A stretch of DNA of 9,904 nucleotides, taken from positions 1 through 9,904 of the forward strand of contig JBCBWF010000176.1 in NCBI GenBank assembly GCA_039817245.1. Reading direction: 5' to 3'. The notes beneath the pieces are model-generated. The model did not search any database. It saw only the letters and a list, made by a program, of their open reading frames with translations, and was not told where the DNA came from. This stretch comes from Thermohalobaculum sp039817245 (GTDB taxonomy: Bacteria; Pseudomonadota; Alphaproteobacteria; Rhodobacterales; Rhodobacteraceae). Below are positions 1 through 6,107 of the stretch, one piece after another; positions within the stretch are counted from its first letter, which is position 1; each line of letters opens with the position of its first letter. A program made the position numbers and the translations under genes.

Positions 1-24
1 CCGGCTTGCATGGTTCGGGGGATT

Positions 25-39
25 GTTCACTATATGTTC
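25..39. promoter_or_regulatory. LexA (SOS) box candidate, GTTC-N7-GTTC
   Basis: Positions 25-28 and 36-39 both read GTTC, separated by seven bases (ACTATAT). This is an exact match to the operator known for alphaproteobacterial LexA. It lies inside a repeat whose other copy keeps the same box at the same distance. Any regulated gene would most plausibly be read leftwards, off the window edge. The ATG at 11-9 on the minus strand lacks a convincing ribosome binding site, so no start is called here. Confidence 0.5.
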
Positions 40-79
40 GATTTTTCCACGCTAAGCTGACGTGGGTGGGCGCGGGCGC
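25..79 (-). repeat. Partial copy of a dispersed intergenic element
   Basis: Read on the minus strand, positions 79 to 25 repeat the left half of the element at 5951-6098. Positions 58-79 match that element's 22-base arm at 20 of 22 positions. The 15 bases CCCACGTCAGCTTAG (minus strand, 66 to 52) are identical to 5964-5978. In both copies the next landmark, a GAAC-N7-GAAC box, follows after exactly 12 less conserved bases. The copy is inverted relative to the second one. If it is complete, its other arm lies to the left of this window. There is no transposase and no coding frame is shared between the copies. The repeat relation is direct observation; 'mobile' would be inference. Confidence 0.6.
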
Positions 80-140
80 AGGGCGCGTGTGTGGCCCGTC
101 CTGGCGCTTCGGGCGGGTGGTCGGCAGGCTGGGGATCCTT

Positions 141-164
141 GCGCCGACAAAGCGCGGCCGGCGC
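141..164 (-). terminator. Weak hairpin just downstream of gcrA
   Basis: GCGCCG (141-146) pairs with CGGCGC (159-164) around a 12-base loop, beginning five bases after the gcrA stop codon on the minus strand. No T-run follows, so it does not have the form of a classical intrinsic terminator. In DNA this GC-rich such hairpins also arise by chance. Confidence 0.2.
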
Positions 165-168
165 GGGC

Positions 169-768
169 TCAGCGGCCGGCGCGGGCGCGGTCGCGGCGGG
201 TGGACATGGGCTGGTAGGCGACGCCCACATGATGCTCACAATAGGGTTTGCCGGGCACGACGGGCAGGCCGCAGAAGTGGAAGTCGTCATCCGTCGGGTC
301 GCCGATCGGCCATTTGCAGGTGCGCTCGGTCAGCTCCAGGAGCGAGAGGCGCCGGGCCATCTTCTCGATCTCGGCGAGCGTGGCGCGGGCGTTCTCCTCC
401 TCCGGCGTCGGCAGGCCGGGGGGGCGGGGCTGGGTGGCGTCGCGCACCGCGGGCTCGCGGCGCGGCACCGTCGGGAGCGGTGCGATCTCCGCCGCGACCG
501 GCGCCTCGTCGGGAACCGGGCCGGTCTCCTCGATCTCCGCCTCGGGTTCGGGCTCCGCCACCGCCTTCTCGGGTGCAGGCTCGTCCACCATCGCACCCTG
601 GGGCGCGGCCGTCGGCGGGGCCGTGCGGTTCGAGAGGCCGAGCCGGTGGACCTTGCCGATCACCGCGTTGCGCGTCACGCCGCCGAGCTCCTTGGCGATC
701 TTGCTGGCACTCATGCCCTCATTCCAGAGCTCCTTGAGCTTCTCGACACGTTCGTCGGTCCAGGTCAT
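169..768 (-). CDS. gcrA: GcrA family cell-cycle regulator
   Basis: A 199-residue homologue of GcrA, an alphaproteobacterial transcription factor. In Caulobacter GcrA works with sigma-70 RNA polymerase at promoters carrying CcrM-methylated GANTC sites and controls cell-cycle and division genes. Residues 1-48 are the compact helical DNA-binding domain (MTWTDERVEKLKELW through NAVIGKVHRLGL). Residues 49 to about 135 form a proline-, alanine- and glutamate-rich linker. The last 60 residues hold the conserved cysteine/histidine region (TCKWPIGDP, FHFCGLPV, YCEHH) typical of the family. The ATG at 768 is chosen because GcrA proteins begin MTWTDERV and because GGAG lies six bases upstream (775-778). 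The frame continues upstream to another start at 813, which would add 15 non-family residues. It is divergent from argD. Confidence 0.93.
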   Translation of the reverse strand: MTWTDERVEKLKELWNEGMSASKIAKELGGVTRNAVIGKVHRLGLSNRTAPPTAAPQGAMVDEPAPEKAVAEPEPEAEIEETGPVPDEAPVAAEIAPLPTVPRREPAVRDATQPRPPGLPTPEEENARATLAEIEKMARRLSLLELTERTCKWPIGDPTDDDFHFCGLPVVPGKPYCEHHVGVAYQPMSTRRDRARAGR

Positions 769-827
769 CCGCGTCTCCGATCGGCCATCCCACGCACGCC
801 GCAGCCTTGCCACGCCGAACCCCGATG

Positions 828-856
828 TACCTAAAGCGCGCCCCCCCTCCTTACAA
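828..856 (-). promoter_or_regulatory. Candidate sigma-70 promoter for gcrA
   Basis: On the minus strand TTGTAA (856-851) and TAGGTA (833-828) are separated by 17 bases, giving a start near position 821 and a leader of about 50 bases to the gcrA ATG. The -35 is close to consensus and the -10 keeps T1, A2 and the final A. I see no GANTC methylation site between it and gcrA. No transcript evidence is available. Confidence 0.35.
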
Positions 857-975
857 GGCGGCCGCCCCGCGCCGGGCGCTGCGGCGCGCGACCGATGCAG
901 AACCGCATACGCCCCGTTCCCGTCCCCCGTTCCTGCACTCGGCTCTCGCAGCCTGCCCGCGGGGGGGCACGAGAA

Positions 976-1003
976 TTGACATCGGGGCGCCGGGCCTTAA
1001 AAG
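976..1003 (+). promoter_or_regulatory. Candidate promoter for argD-argF
   Basis: A perfect TTGACA -35 hexamer sits at 976-981. At 16-base spacing the -10 would be TAAAAG (998-1003), which is weak. It lies about 40 bases upstream of the argD start in an otherwise very GC-rich spacer, so the AT-rich patch stands out. It is the best candidate in the 275-base region between gcrA and argD. No arginine-repressor site was recognised. Confidence 0.35.
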
Positions 1004-1043
1004 CTCGCGACTTCCTGCATCTCGTAATGGAAGGACCTGTCCC

Positions 1044-2228
1044 GTGATTTCGCCTGTCATGCCCACCTATTCCCGGGCTCCGCTCACCTTCGAGCGGGGC
1101 GAGGGGGCATGGCTGATCACGACCGATGGTGGACGGTATGTCGATTTCGGCGCCGGCATCGCGGTCAATGTACTCGGCCATGCGCATCCGAAGCTCGTCC
1201 AGGCTCTCGAAGCGCAGGCGCGACGCGTCTGGCATGTCTCGAACCTCTACGAGATCGCCGAACAGCGCCGCCTGGCCGAGGCCCTGACCGACGCGACCTT
1301 CGCGGACACGGTGTTCTTCACCAATTCCGGCGCCGAAGCGATGGAGTGCGCGATCAAGCTCGTGCGCAAGCACTTCTCCCACAAGGGCGAGGACCGCCAC
1401 GAGATCGTCACCTTCGAGGGCTCGTTCCACGGCCGCACGCTGGCCACGATCTCGGCTGCCGGCAATCCGAAGCTGACGGACGGGTTCGGCCCGCTGCTGC
1501 CGGGCTTCAAGCAGCTGCCCTTCGGCGACCATGCCGCCGTGGAGGCGGCGGTCGGGCCCCGGACGGCGGCCATCGTGATCGAGCCGATCATGGGCGAGGG
1601 CGGCATCCAGCCGGTGCCGGCGGCCTGTCTCAGGGGGCTGCGCGCGCTGGCGGACAAGGTCGGCGCGCTGCTCGTTTTCGACGAGATCCAGACCGGCATG
1701 GGCCGCACCGGCAGGCTCTTCGCCCATGAGAGCGCCGGCGTGGTGCCGGATGTGATGGCCATCGCCAAGGCGATCGGCGGGGGCTTCCCGCTCGGAGCGT
1801 GCCTGGCCACCGCCGATGCGGCCGCCGGCATGGTGGCAGGCAGCCATGGCAGCACCTTTGGCGGCAACCCGCTGGCCTCTGCCGTGGGCCTCGCGGTGAT
1901 GGAGGAGGTCGCGAACGAGCCTTTCCTCGCCGCCGTGCGCGCCAAGGCGGGGTATCTGCGCCAGCGCCTCGGCGAGCTGGCGGACGCCCATCCCGATCTC
2001 ATCGAGACCGTGCGCGGCGAGGGCCTGATGCTGGGCATCAAGCTCCGCGAGGGGTGCGATCTCGGCGCCTTCGTCGCCGCGGCGCGCGATGCGGGCGTGC
2101 TGACGGTGCCGGCGGCGGACCGGACAATGCGCATCCTGCCGCCCCTCAACATCACGGAGGCGGATCTGGCGGAGGGCGTGCGCCGGCTCGACCATGCCGC
2201 ACGGGCGGTGACCCAGGCGGCTGCATGA
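1044..2228 (+). CDS. argD: Acetylornithine aminotransferase (class III PLP aminotransferase)
   Basis: A 394-residue PLP enzyme that transfers an amino group between N-acetylornithine and 2-oxoglutarate in cytoplasmic arginine synthesis; some homologues also act on ornithine or succinyl-diaminopimelate. Family marks are NSGAEA (94-99), SFHGR (127-131), DEIQTGMGRTG (213-223), the PLP-binding lysine K242 in AIAKAIGGGFPLG, and HGSTFGGNPL (268-277). Length is normal. I chose the GTG at 1044: it gives MISPVMPTYSRAPLTFERGEG, close to the usual N-terminus, and GGAAGGA (1029-1035) sits eight bases upstream. ATG 1059 is the alternative but is 23 bases from that site. The frame stays open upstream to 807, without family similarity. 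Its TGA overlaps the argF ATG (ATGA), indicating translational coupling and supporting a biosynthetic role. Confidence 0.93.
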   Translation: MISPVMPTYSRAPLTFERGEGAWLITTDGGRYVDFGAGIAVNVLGHAHPKLVQALEAQARRVWHVSNLYEIAEQRRLAEALTDATFADTVFFTNSGAEAMECAIKLVRKHFSHKGEDRHEIVTFEGSFHGRTLATISAAGNPKLTDGFGPLLPGFKQLPFGDHAAVEAAVGPRTAAIVIEPIMGEGGIQPVPAACLRGLRALADKVGALLVFDEIQTGMGRTGRLFAHESAGVVPDVMAIAKAIGGGFPLGACLATADAAAGMVAGSHGSTFGGNPLASAVGLAVMEEVANEPFLAAVRAKAGYLRQRLGELADAHPDLIETVRGEGLMLGIKLREGCDLGAFVAAARDAGVLTVPAADRTMRILPPLNITEADLAEGVRRLDHAARAVTQAAA

Positions 2229-3145
2229 GGCATTTCCTCGATCTGGACCGGGTGGCGCCGGCGGAGCTGCGCGCCATCCTCGACGACGCGCGGGCGGTGA
2301 AGGCCGCCCGCGCCGGCCGGCCCCGCGGCGCGCCGGACGACACGCAGCCCCTGGCGGGCCGCGTGGTGGCGCTGGTCTTCGAGAAGCCCTCGACGCGCAC
2401 GCGCATCTCCTTCGATGTGGGCATCCGCCAGATGGGCGGGCAGACGCTGGTGCTCTCGGGTGCCGAGCTGCAGCTCGGCCATGGCGAGACGGTGGCGGAC
2501 ACGGCGCGCGTGCTTTCGCGCTATGTGGACGCCATCATGATCCGCACCTTCGCGCACGAGACGCTGGAGGAACTGGCCGCGCATGCCACGGTGCCGGTGA
2601 TCAACGGGCTGACGAACGCCTCGCATCCCTGCCAGATCATGGCCGATGTGATGACCTTCGAGGAGCATCGCGGTCCGATCGCCGGCAAGCGGATCGTGTG
2701 GTGCGGGGACGGCAACAATGTCTGCGCGAGCTGGATCCACGGGGCGGCGGCCTTCGGCTATGCGCTGGTCTTCGCGGGGCCGGAGACGCTGGATCCGGAC
2801 CCGGCGGTGGTGGCCGCGGCCCGCGCGGCGGGGGCGGAGATCGAGATCCTGCGCGATGCCGGGGCGGCGGTGGCCGGGGCGGACGCGGTGGTGACCGATG
2901 CCTGGCTCTCGATGCACGACGACGTGACGGCGCGCGACCGCCGCCACAACCAGCTCCGCCCCTACCAGGTGACCGAGGCCCTGATGGCGAAGGCGCAATC
3001 CGACGCCCTCTTCCTCCACTGCCTCCCCGCCCACCGCGAGGAGGAGGTCACGTCTGCCGTGTTCGACGGACCACAGTCAGTCGTCTTCGACGAGGCGGAA
3101 AACCGGCTGCATGTGCAGAAGGGCATATTGCGCTGGACCCTCTGA
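2225..3145 (+). CDS. argF: Ornithine carbamoyltransferase
   Basis: A 306-residue enzyme making citrulline from carbamoyl phosphate and ornithine in arginine synthesis; active as a trimer in the cytoplasm. The carbamoyl-phosphate loop STRTR is at 56-60, HPCQ at 134-137, the ornithine-side segment DAWLSM at 225-230 (commonly DTWxSM) and HCLPAH at 265-270. C-terminal residues AENRLHVQKGILRW are also typical, so the 3' end is intact despite the foreign-looking gene 52 bases downstream. It starts with an ATG inside the argD stop (ATGA) and must be co-transcribed with argD. A catabolic role in the arginine deiminase pathway is unlikely because arcA and arcC are absent here and argD is coupled to it. 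Confidence 0.95.
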   Translation: MRHFLDLDRVAPAELRAILDDARAVKAARAGRPRGAPDDTQPLAGRVVALVFEKPSTRTRISFDVGIRQMGGQTLVLSGAELQLGHGETVADTARVLSRYVDAIMIRTFAHETLEELAAHATVPVINGLTNASHPCQIMADVMTFEEHRGPIAGKRIVWCGDGNNVCASWIHGAAAFGYALVFAGPETLDPDPAVVAAARAAGAEIEILRDAGAAVAGADAVVTDAWLSMHDDVTARDRRHNQLRPYQVTEALMAKAQSDALFLHCLPAHREEEVTSAVFDGPQSVVFDEAENRLHVQKGILRWTL

Positions 3146-3160
3146 CACCGTGTGAGCATC

Positions 3161-3191
3161 ATTCTCCTTGGTCTTTTTGACAAAGGAGAAT
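3161..3191 (+). promoter_or_regulatory. Hairpin enclosing the ribosome binding site of the nuclease gene
   Basis: ATTCTCCTT (3161-3169) and AAGGAGAAT (3183-3191) are perfect 9-base complements around a 13-base loop. The right arm contains AAGGAG (3183-3188), the Shine-Dalgarno sequence nine bases before the ATG at 3198. The left arm therefore acts as an anti-Shine-Dalgarno in the RNA. The stem has three G-C pairs in nine, so it could melt with temperature or be displaced. TTTT overlaps and follows the stem, so a weak terminator for argF is the other reading. Confidence 0.5.
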
Positions 3192-3197
3192 TTTGCG

Positions 3198-4259
3198 ATG
3201 GATCTGCGCGATGCGGCGAGAGATCTAGCGAAGCGGGCACGAGTTACGCGCGAGACTGCTGAAACTGAAGAAGCAACAAAGAATAGTGCGGTAATGCCCT
3301 TCATTAGGGCGCTTGGGTTTGATGTCTTTGATCTTCAGCAGGTAGTTCCGGAATTCGTCGCGGACGTCGGAACGCGGAAAGGTGAGAAGGTCGATTACGC
3401 TCTGAAAATTGAAGACAAAATCGTCATGCTCGTTGAGGCGAAGCCAATTTCGATGGATCTCGGATCTGCGCAGTACAACCAGCTGTATCGATATTTTTCA
3501 GTCACGAGTGCGCGAATTGGAATACTCACCAATGGCTGCCAGTATTGGTTTTTTTCAGACATTGATGAGCAGAATAGAATGGATAAGAGGCCGTTCTTTA
3601 AATTTGATCTTGAAAGCTTCGATGATGAAGACGTGAAGGAACTGGAAAAGTTCCATAGAGAGAGTTTCTCGATAGAGAAAATTTTAGCGACGGCGTCGAC
3701 GCTAAAATACACGAGCGCTGCGGCTAATTATATTAAGAGCCAACTAGAAGATCCTGGCGATGAATTAGTGCGGATCATAGGTCGTCAGATCTACGATGGG
3801 AACTTGACGAAGGCAACCGTCGATCAGTTGAGATCACCGATCCGACTGGCGTTCCAGCAGATCATCAGGGAGAGGATACAGGAGCGCCTTGACCGTGCGT
3901 TTTCGCCATCGTCGGAGAACGAGGTCCAAGCCGTCCCTCCTTCGGTGCTGGAGCCATCCGAGATCACGACCACGGAAGAAGAATTGGGTGCATTTCACAT
4001 ACTCAGAGCGATTGGCTCAGAAGTCACCGACCCAAATAGGATAACACTGCGGGACGCAAAGACCTACTGCAGTATGTTCATGTATGACAACAATCGGAGA
4101 CCAGTATGCCGCCTATATTTTCACTCAAGATCGAAGAGGCATGTCGGCGTTTTTGACTCCGAAAAGAAAGAAATCAAGCATGAGATTTCTGATATTGCCG
4201 AGATTTTCAAGTTTAAAGGTGAGGTACAAGCAGTCATCTCGCACTACTCCAAAGTGTAG
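3198..4259 (+). CDS. Stand-alone HsdR N-terminal-type PD-(D/E)XK endonuclease
   Basis: A 353-residue protein with the nuclease fold found at the N-terminus of type I restriction R subunits, but without the helicase motor. The nuclease region spans roughly 20-130. E25 lies in EEATKNSAVMPFIRALGFD, followed by D66 (VDYAL), E80-A-K82 (LVEAK), QLYRY with the QxxxY pattern (95-99), and ILTNGCQYWFFSD (109-121). Residues 180-235 look helical. Residues 258-340 resemble the C-terminal domain seen in other stand-alone members (RITLRDAKTY, RRPVCRLYFHS). No modification, specificity or helicase gene is adjacent, so a complete restriction-modification system is not shown; a defence role is inferred. The ATG at 3198 follows AAGGAG by nine bases. 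The gene is far more AT-rich than its neighbours (21 G+C in 60 bases at 3541-3600) and uses ATA and TTA codons, indicating transfer into the argF-Nudix junction. Confidence 0.85.
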   Translation: MDLRDAARDLAKRARVTRETAETEEATKNSAVMPFIRALGFDVFDLQQVVPEFVADVGTRKGEKVDYALKIEDKIVMLVEAKPISMDLGSAQYNQLYRYFSVTSARIGILTNGCQYWFFSDIDEQNRMDKRPFFKFDLESFDDEDVKELEKFHRESFSIEKILATASTLKYTSAAANYIKSQLEDPGDELVRIIGRQIYDGNLTKATVDQLRSPIRLAFQQIIRERIQERLDRAFSPSSENEVQAVPPSVLEPSEITTTEEELGAFHILRAIGSEVTDPNRITLRDAKTYCSMFMYDNNRRPVCRLYFHSRSKRHVGVFDSEKKEIKHEISDIAEIFKFKGEVQAVISHYSKV

Positions 4260-4293
4260 AACGGAAAAACGCTAAGGGTAGACCTGCAGCGGC

Positions 4294-4746
4294 TCAGCGG
4301 GCCAGGAGGCGGCGGAGGGTGTGGCGGTCGCCTTCGACGGAGAGGGTGGCCAGGGCGTCGCGAGGGGTGAGCCAGAGGGCGGTGTGGCCGGGCTCGGAGG
4401 GCGGGCCGGCGCGGAGCGTGGCGCGGGCGAGGTACACCACCTGTGTCTTGCGCGCCCAGTAGCGGTAGTCCGGCAGCCAGGCATAGCGCTGGAAGGCGCC
4501 CACGCGGCGGATCGGGGCGATGCGCCAGCCGGTCTCCTCCAGCACCTCGCGGTGGAGCGCGGCGAGCGGGCTCTCGCCCGGGTCGAGGCCGCCGCCGGGG
4601 AGCTGGATCTCGCCCTCCTGGTCGACGCAGAGGAGCCGGCCGGCATGCGCTCCGCCATGCACCCCGCCGCCGAGGATGATGGCGTAGGCGCCGGGACGGT
4701 CGCGATAGGGGCGGCCGGGCCGCCAGGGTTCGCCGATGCGCTGCAT
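4294..4746 (-). CDS. Nudix hydrolase
   Basis: A protein of about 150 residues that should hydrolyse a nucleoside-diphosphate-linked substrate; the substrate cannot be named. A complete Nudix box GX5EX7REUXEEXGU is visible as GGLDPGE, seven residues, then REVLEETGW. It is preceded by a strand with LLCVDQEGEIQLPGG and followed by the expected acidic/aromatic segment (WLPDYRYWARKTQVVYLA). I chose the ATG at 4746 (MQRIGEPWRPG) because the family start lies shortly before the RPGAYAIIL strand. The frame is open to another ATG at 4833, which would add 29 mostly basic residues; neither start has a strong ribosome binding site. It is convergent with the nuclease gene (34 bases between stops) and divergent from hslO. 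Confidence 0.88.
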   Translation of the reverse strand: MQRIGEPWRPGRPYRDRPGAYAIILGGGVHGGAHAGRLLCVDQEGEIQLPGGGLDPGESPLAALHREVLEETGWRIAPIRRVGAFQRYAWLPDYRYWARKTQVVYLARATLRAGPPSEPGHTALWLTPRDALATLSVEGDRHTLRRLLAR

Positions 4747-4883
4747 GAGCCCGGGTTTGTCAGATTCGCGGGAGAGGCGGAAGGCGGGGTGCGGTCGCGG
4801 TGGCCGGGCCCGGGCGCGGATACGGAAACGCATGCGAAAGACGGGGGTTTTCCGGCGTCGGGCGCGGGGCTATTTGGACCGCC

Positions 4884-5909
4884 ATGGCCGATCCGCATGC
4901 AACCCCCCCGCCCCATCCCGCGCCCGAGCATCCGGGCGATGACAGCGTGCTGCCCTTCCAGCTCGACCGCACGCAGATGCGCGGCCGGGTGGCGCGGGTG
5001 GACAATACGCTCGACCGGATCCTGACGCAGCACCGCTATCCGCCGCCGGTGGCGGCGCTGGTGGCCGAGGCGGTGGTGCTGACCGCGCTGGTGGGCCAGG
5101 CGATGAAGCTGCGCTGGCGGTTCTCGCTGCAAGTGCGCGGCGAGGGGCCGGTGCGGCTGATCGCGACGGACTACTTCGCGCCGCAGGACGAGGGGCAGCC
5201 GGCGCGGATGCGGGCCTATGCCAGCTTCGACCGCGGCGAGGTGGCGTCGCGCCGGGCGGAGCGCCCGTTCGACCTGATGGGCCAGGGCATCTTCGGGATG
5301 ACCATCGATCAGGGGCCGGACATGCAGCCCTATCAGGGGATCACGCCGCTCACCGGGGGCAGCCTCGGCGCCTGTGCGGAGACCTATTTCGCGCAGTCCG
5401 AGCAGCTGGCGACGCGGTTTCACATCGAGGCGGCGGAGGCCCATGGGCCGGGGGGCACCAGCGCATGGCGCGCCGGCGGGATCATGCTGCAGCAGCTGCC
5501 GGATCAGGGGGGGCAGGTGCCGGACGCGCCCTCCGGCGAGGACGGGCTGATGACGGCGGACGACGTGGCCGCGATGGGCTCGCGCGAGGAGGATTGGAAC
5601 CGCAGTTCGATCCTGATGCGCTCGGTAGAGACTTATGAGCTGATCGGGCCGCATGTGGGGGTCGAGAGCCTGCTGCGGCGGCTTTTCCACGAGGAGCGAC
5701 CGCGGGTCTATCCCGCCCAGCCGGTGGCGTTCGGCTGCACCTGCTCGGCGGAGCGGGTGCGCCAGGCGCTCTCGATCTACTCGGCGCGCGATATCGAAAG
5801 CATGACGACCGAGGACGGCCGGGTCACCGCAGATTGCCAGTTCTGCGGGGCGCATTACGAGTTCGCGCCGGAGACGCTGGGCTTCGAGGCTCAGGAGCAG
5901 GGGGAGTAA
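4884..5909 (+). CDS. hslO: Redox-regulated molecular chaperone Hsp33
   Basis: A 341-residue cytosolic holdase chaperone activated by oxidation. Reduced Hsp33 binds zinc through four cysteines; oxidants release the zinc, form disulfides and unfold the linker so that client proteins are bound. The zinc cysteines are present: C285 and C287 (FGCTCS) and C318 and C321 (CQFCG), giving CxC-x30-CxxC. The N-terminal core includes FQLDRTQMRGRVARVD (25-40), LTALVGQAMKLRWRFSLQ (67-83) and the conserved LTGGSLGACAETYFAQSEQL region (156-175). The ATG at 4884 (MADPHATPPP) is preferred over an upstream ATG at 4800 that gives a low-complexity extension; the ribosome binding site is weak (GGA at 4876-4878). 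A proline-rich stretch at 8-16 precedes the core. An intrinsic terminator overlaps its end. Confidence 0.93.
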   Translation: MADPHATPPPHPAPEHPGDDSVLPFQLDRTQMRGRVARVDNTLDRILTQHRYPPPVAALVAEAVVLTALVGQAMKLRWRFSLQVRGEGPVRLIATDYFAPQDEGQPARMRAYASFDRGEVASRRAERPFDLMGQGIFGMTIDQGPDMQPYQGITPLTGGSLGACAETYFAQSEQLATRFHIEAAEAHGPGGTSAWRAGGIMLQQLPDQGGQVPDAPSGEDGLMTADDVAAMGSREEDWNRSSILMRSVETYELIGPHVGVESLLRRLFHEERPRVYPAQPVAFGCTCSAERVRQALSIYSARDIESMTTEDGRVTADCQFCGAHYEFAPETLGFEAQEQGE

Positions 5910-5925
5910 GCGCGGCTCCTTTTTT
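5893..5925 (+). terminator. Intrinsic terminator of hslO overlapping its stop codon
   Basis: AGGAGC (5893-5898) pairs with GCTCCT (5915-5920), followed by five more T (5921-5925). The hslO TAA (5907-5909) lies in the loop. A second register pairs GGAG (5903-5906) with CTCC (5916-5919). The T-run is unusual for this GC-rich DNA and supports termination here. Confidence 0.5.
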
Positions 5926-5950
5926 CGCCCGGAGGGGCAGAGCTCGTGCT

Positions 5951-6098
5951 GCGGCCGCTCCCTCCCACGTCAGCTTAGATCTGGATGAACGAACATACTG
6001 TGAACATCCGTCGTCGTACTCCGTTTGGCACGAAAACCAAGTTGGTTACCCGGTCTTTACGCTGCGTTGCGCAAAATGACGTGGGTGGGAGCGGCCGC
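5951..6098. repeat. 148-base element bounded by 22-base inverted repeats
   Basis: The left arm 5951-5972 (beginning GCGGCCGCTCC, ending CCCACGTCA) and the right arm 6077-6098 (beginning TGACGTGGGTGGG, ending CGGCCGC) are inverted repeats with one mismatch in 22. The 104 bases between them hold a LexA-type box at 5991-6005 and no convincing gene. Part of the element is repeated in inverted orientation at the left window edge (25-79). I see no target-site duplication beside the arms. It fills the gap between hslO and the downstream paralog gene and could be a miniature element, a bidirectional terminator-like structure, or both. Confidence 0.65.
5991..6005. promoter_or_regulatory. LexA (SOS) box candidate, GAAC-N7-GAAC
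   Basis: GAAC at 5991-5994 and 6002-6005 are separated by seven bases (ATACTGT), an exact match to the alphaproteobacterial LexA operator. A third GAAC abuts it at 5987-5990. The box at the window start reads GAACATATAGTGAAC on its matching strand and this one GAACATACTGTGAAC, so 13 of 15 bases agree. No sense-oriented gene follows; rightward transcription would run antisense into the gene at 6108-6584. Confidence 0.5.
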
Positions 6099-6107
6099 GG
6101 GGAGAGA

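Noticed and set aside
1..11. Start of a LexA-controlled gene read leftwards from the ATG at 11-9
   Set aside because: Only a few codons are visible and no ribosome binding site precedes the ATG; the repeat structure explains the region without it.
807..1043. Upstream extension of argD to 807
   Set aside because: The added residues have no aminotransferase similarity and span the likely promoter; the GTG at 1044 has the ribosome binding site and the family N-terminus.
831..3034. Long minus-strand open frames opposite argD and argF (454 and 595 residues)
   Set aside because: They are antisense to two enzymes with complete active-site motifs. GC-rich DNA rarely has stop codons in such frames, and the translations show no domain.
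3198..4259. Complete type I restriction-modification locus
   Set aside because: Only the HsdR-like nuclease domain is present; there is no helicase motor, HsdM or HsdS within the window.
4272..5855. 527-residue minus-strand open frame across hslO and Nudix
   Set aside because: It is a composition shadow covering two well-identified genes in other frames, with a low-complexity Arg/His/Pro translation.
5834..6079. 81-residue plus-strand frame overlapping the hslO end and running into the inverted-repeat element
   Set aside because: Its start lies inside hslO, no ribosome binding site was found, and the other copy of the element does not share this frame.
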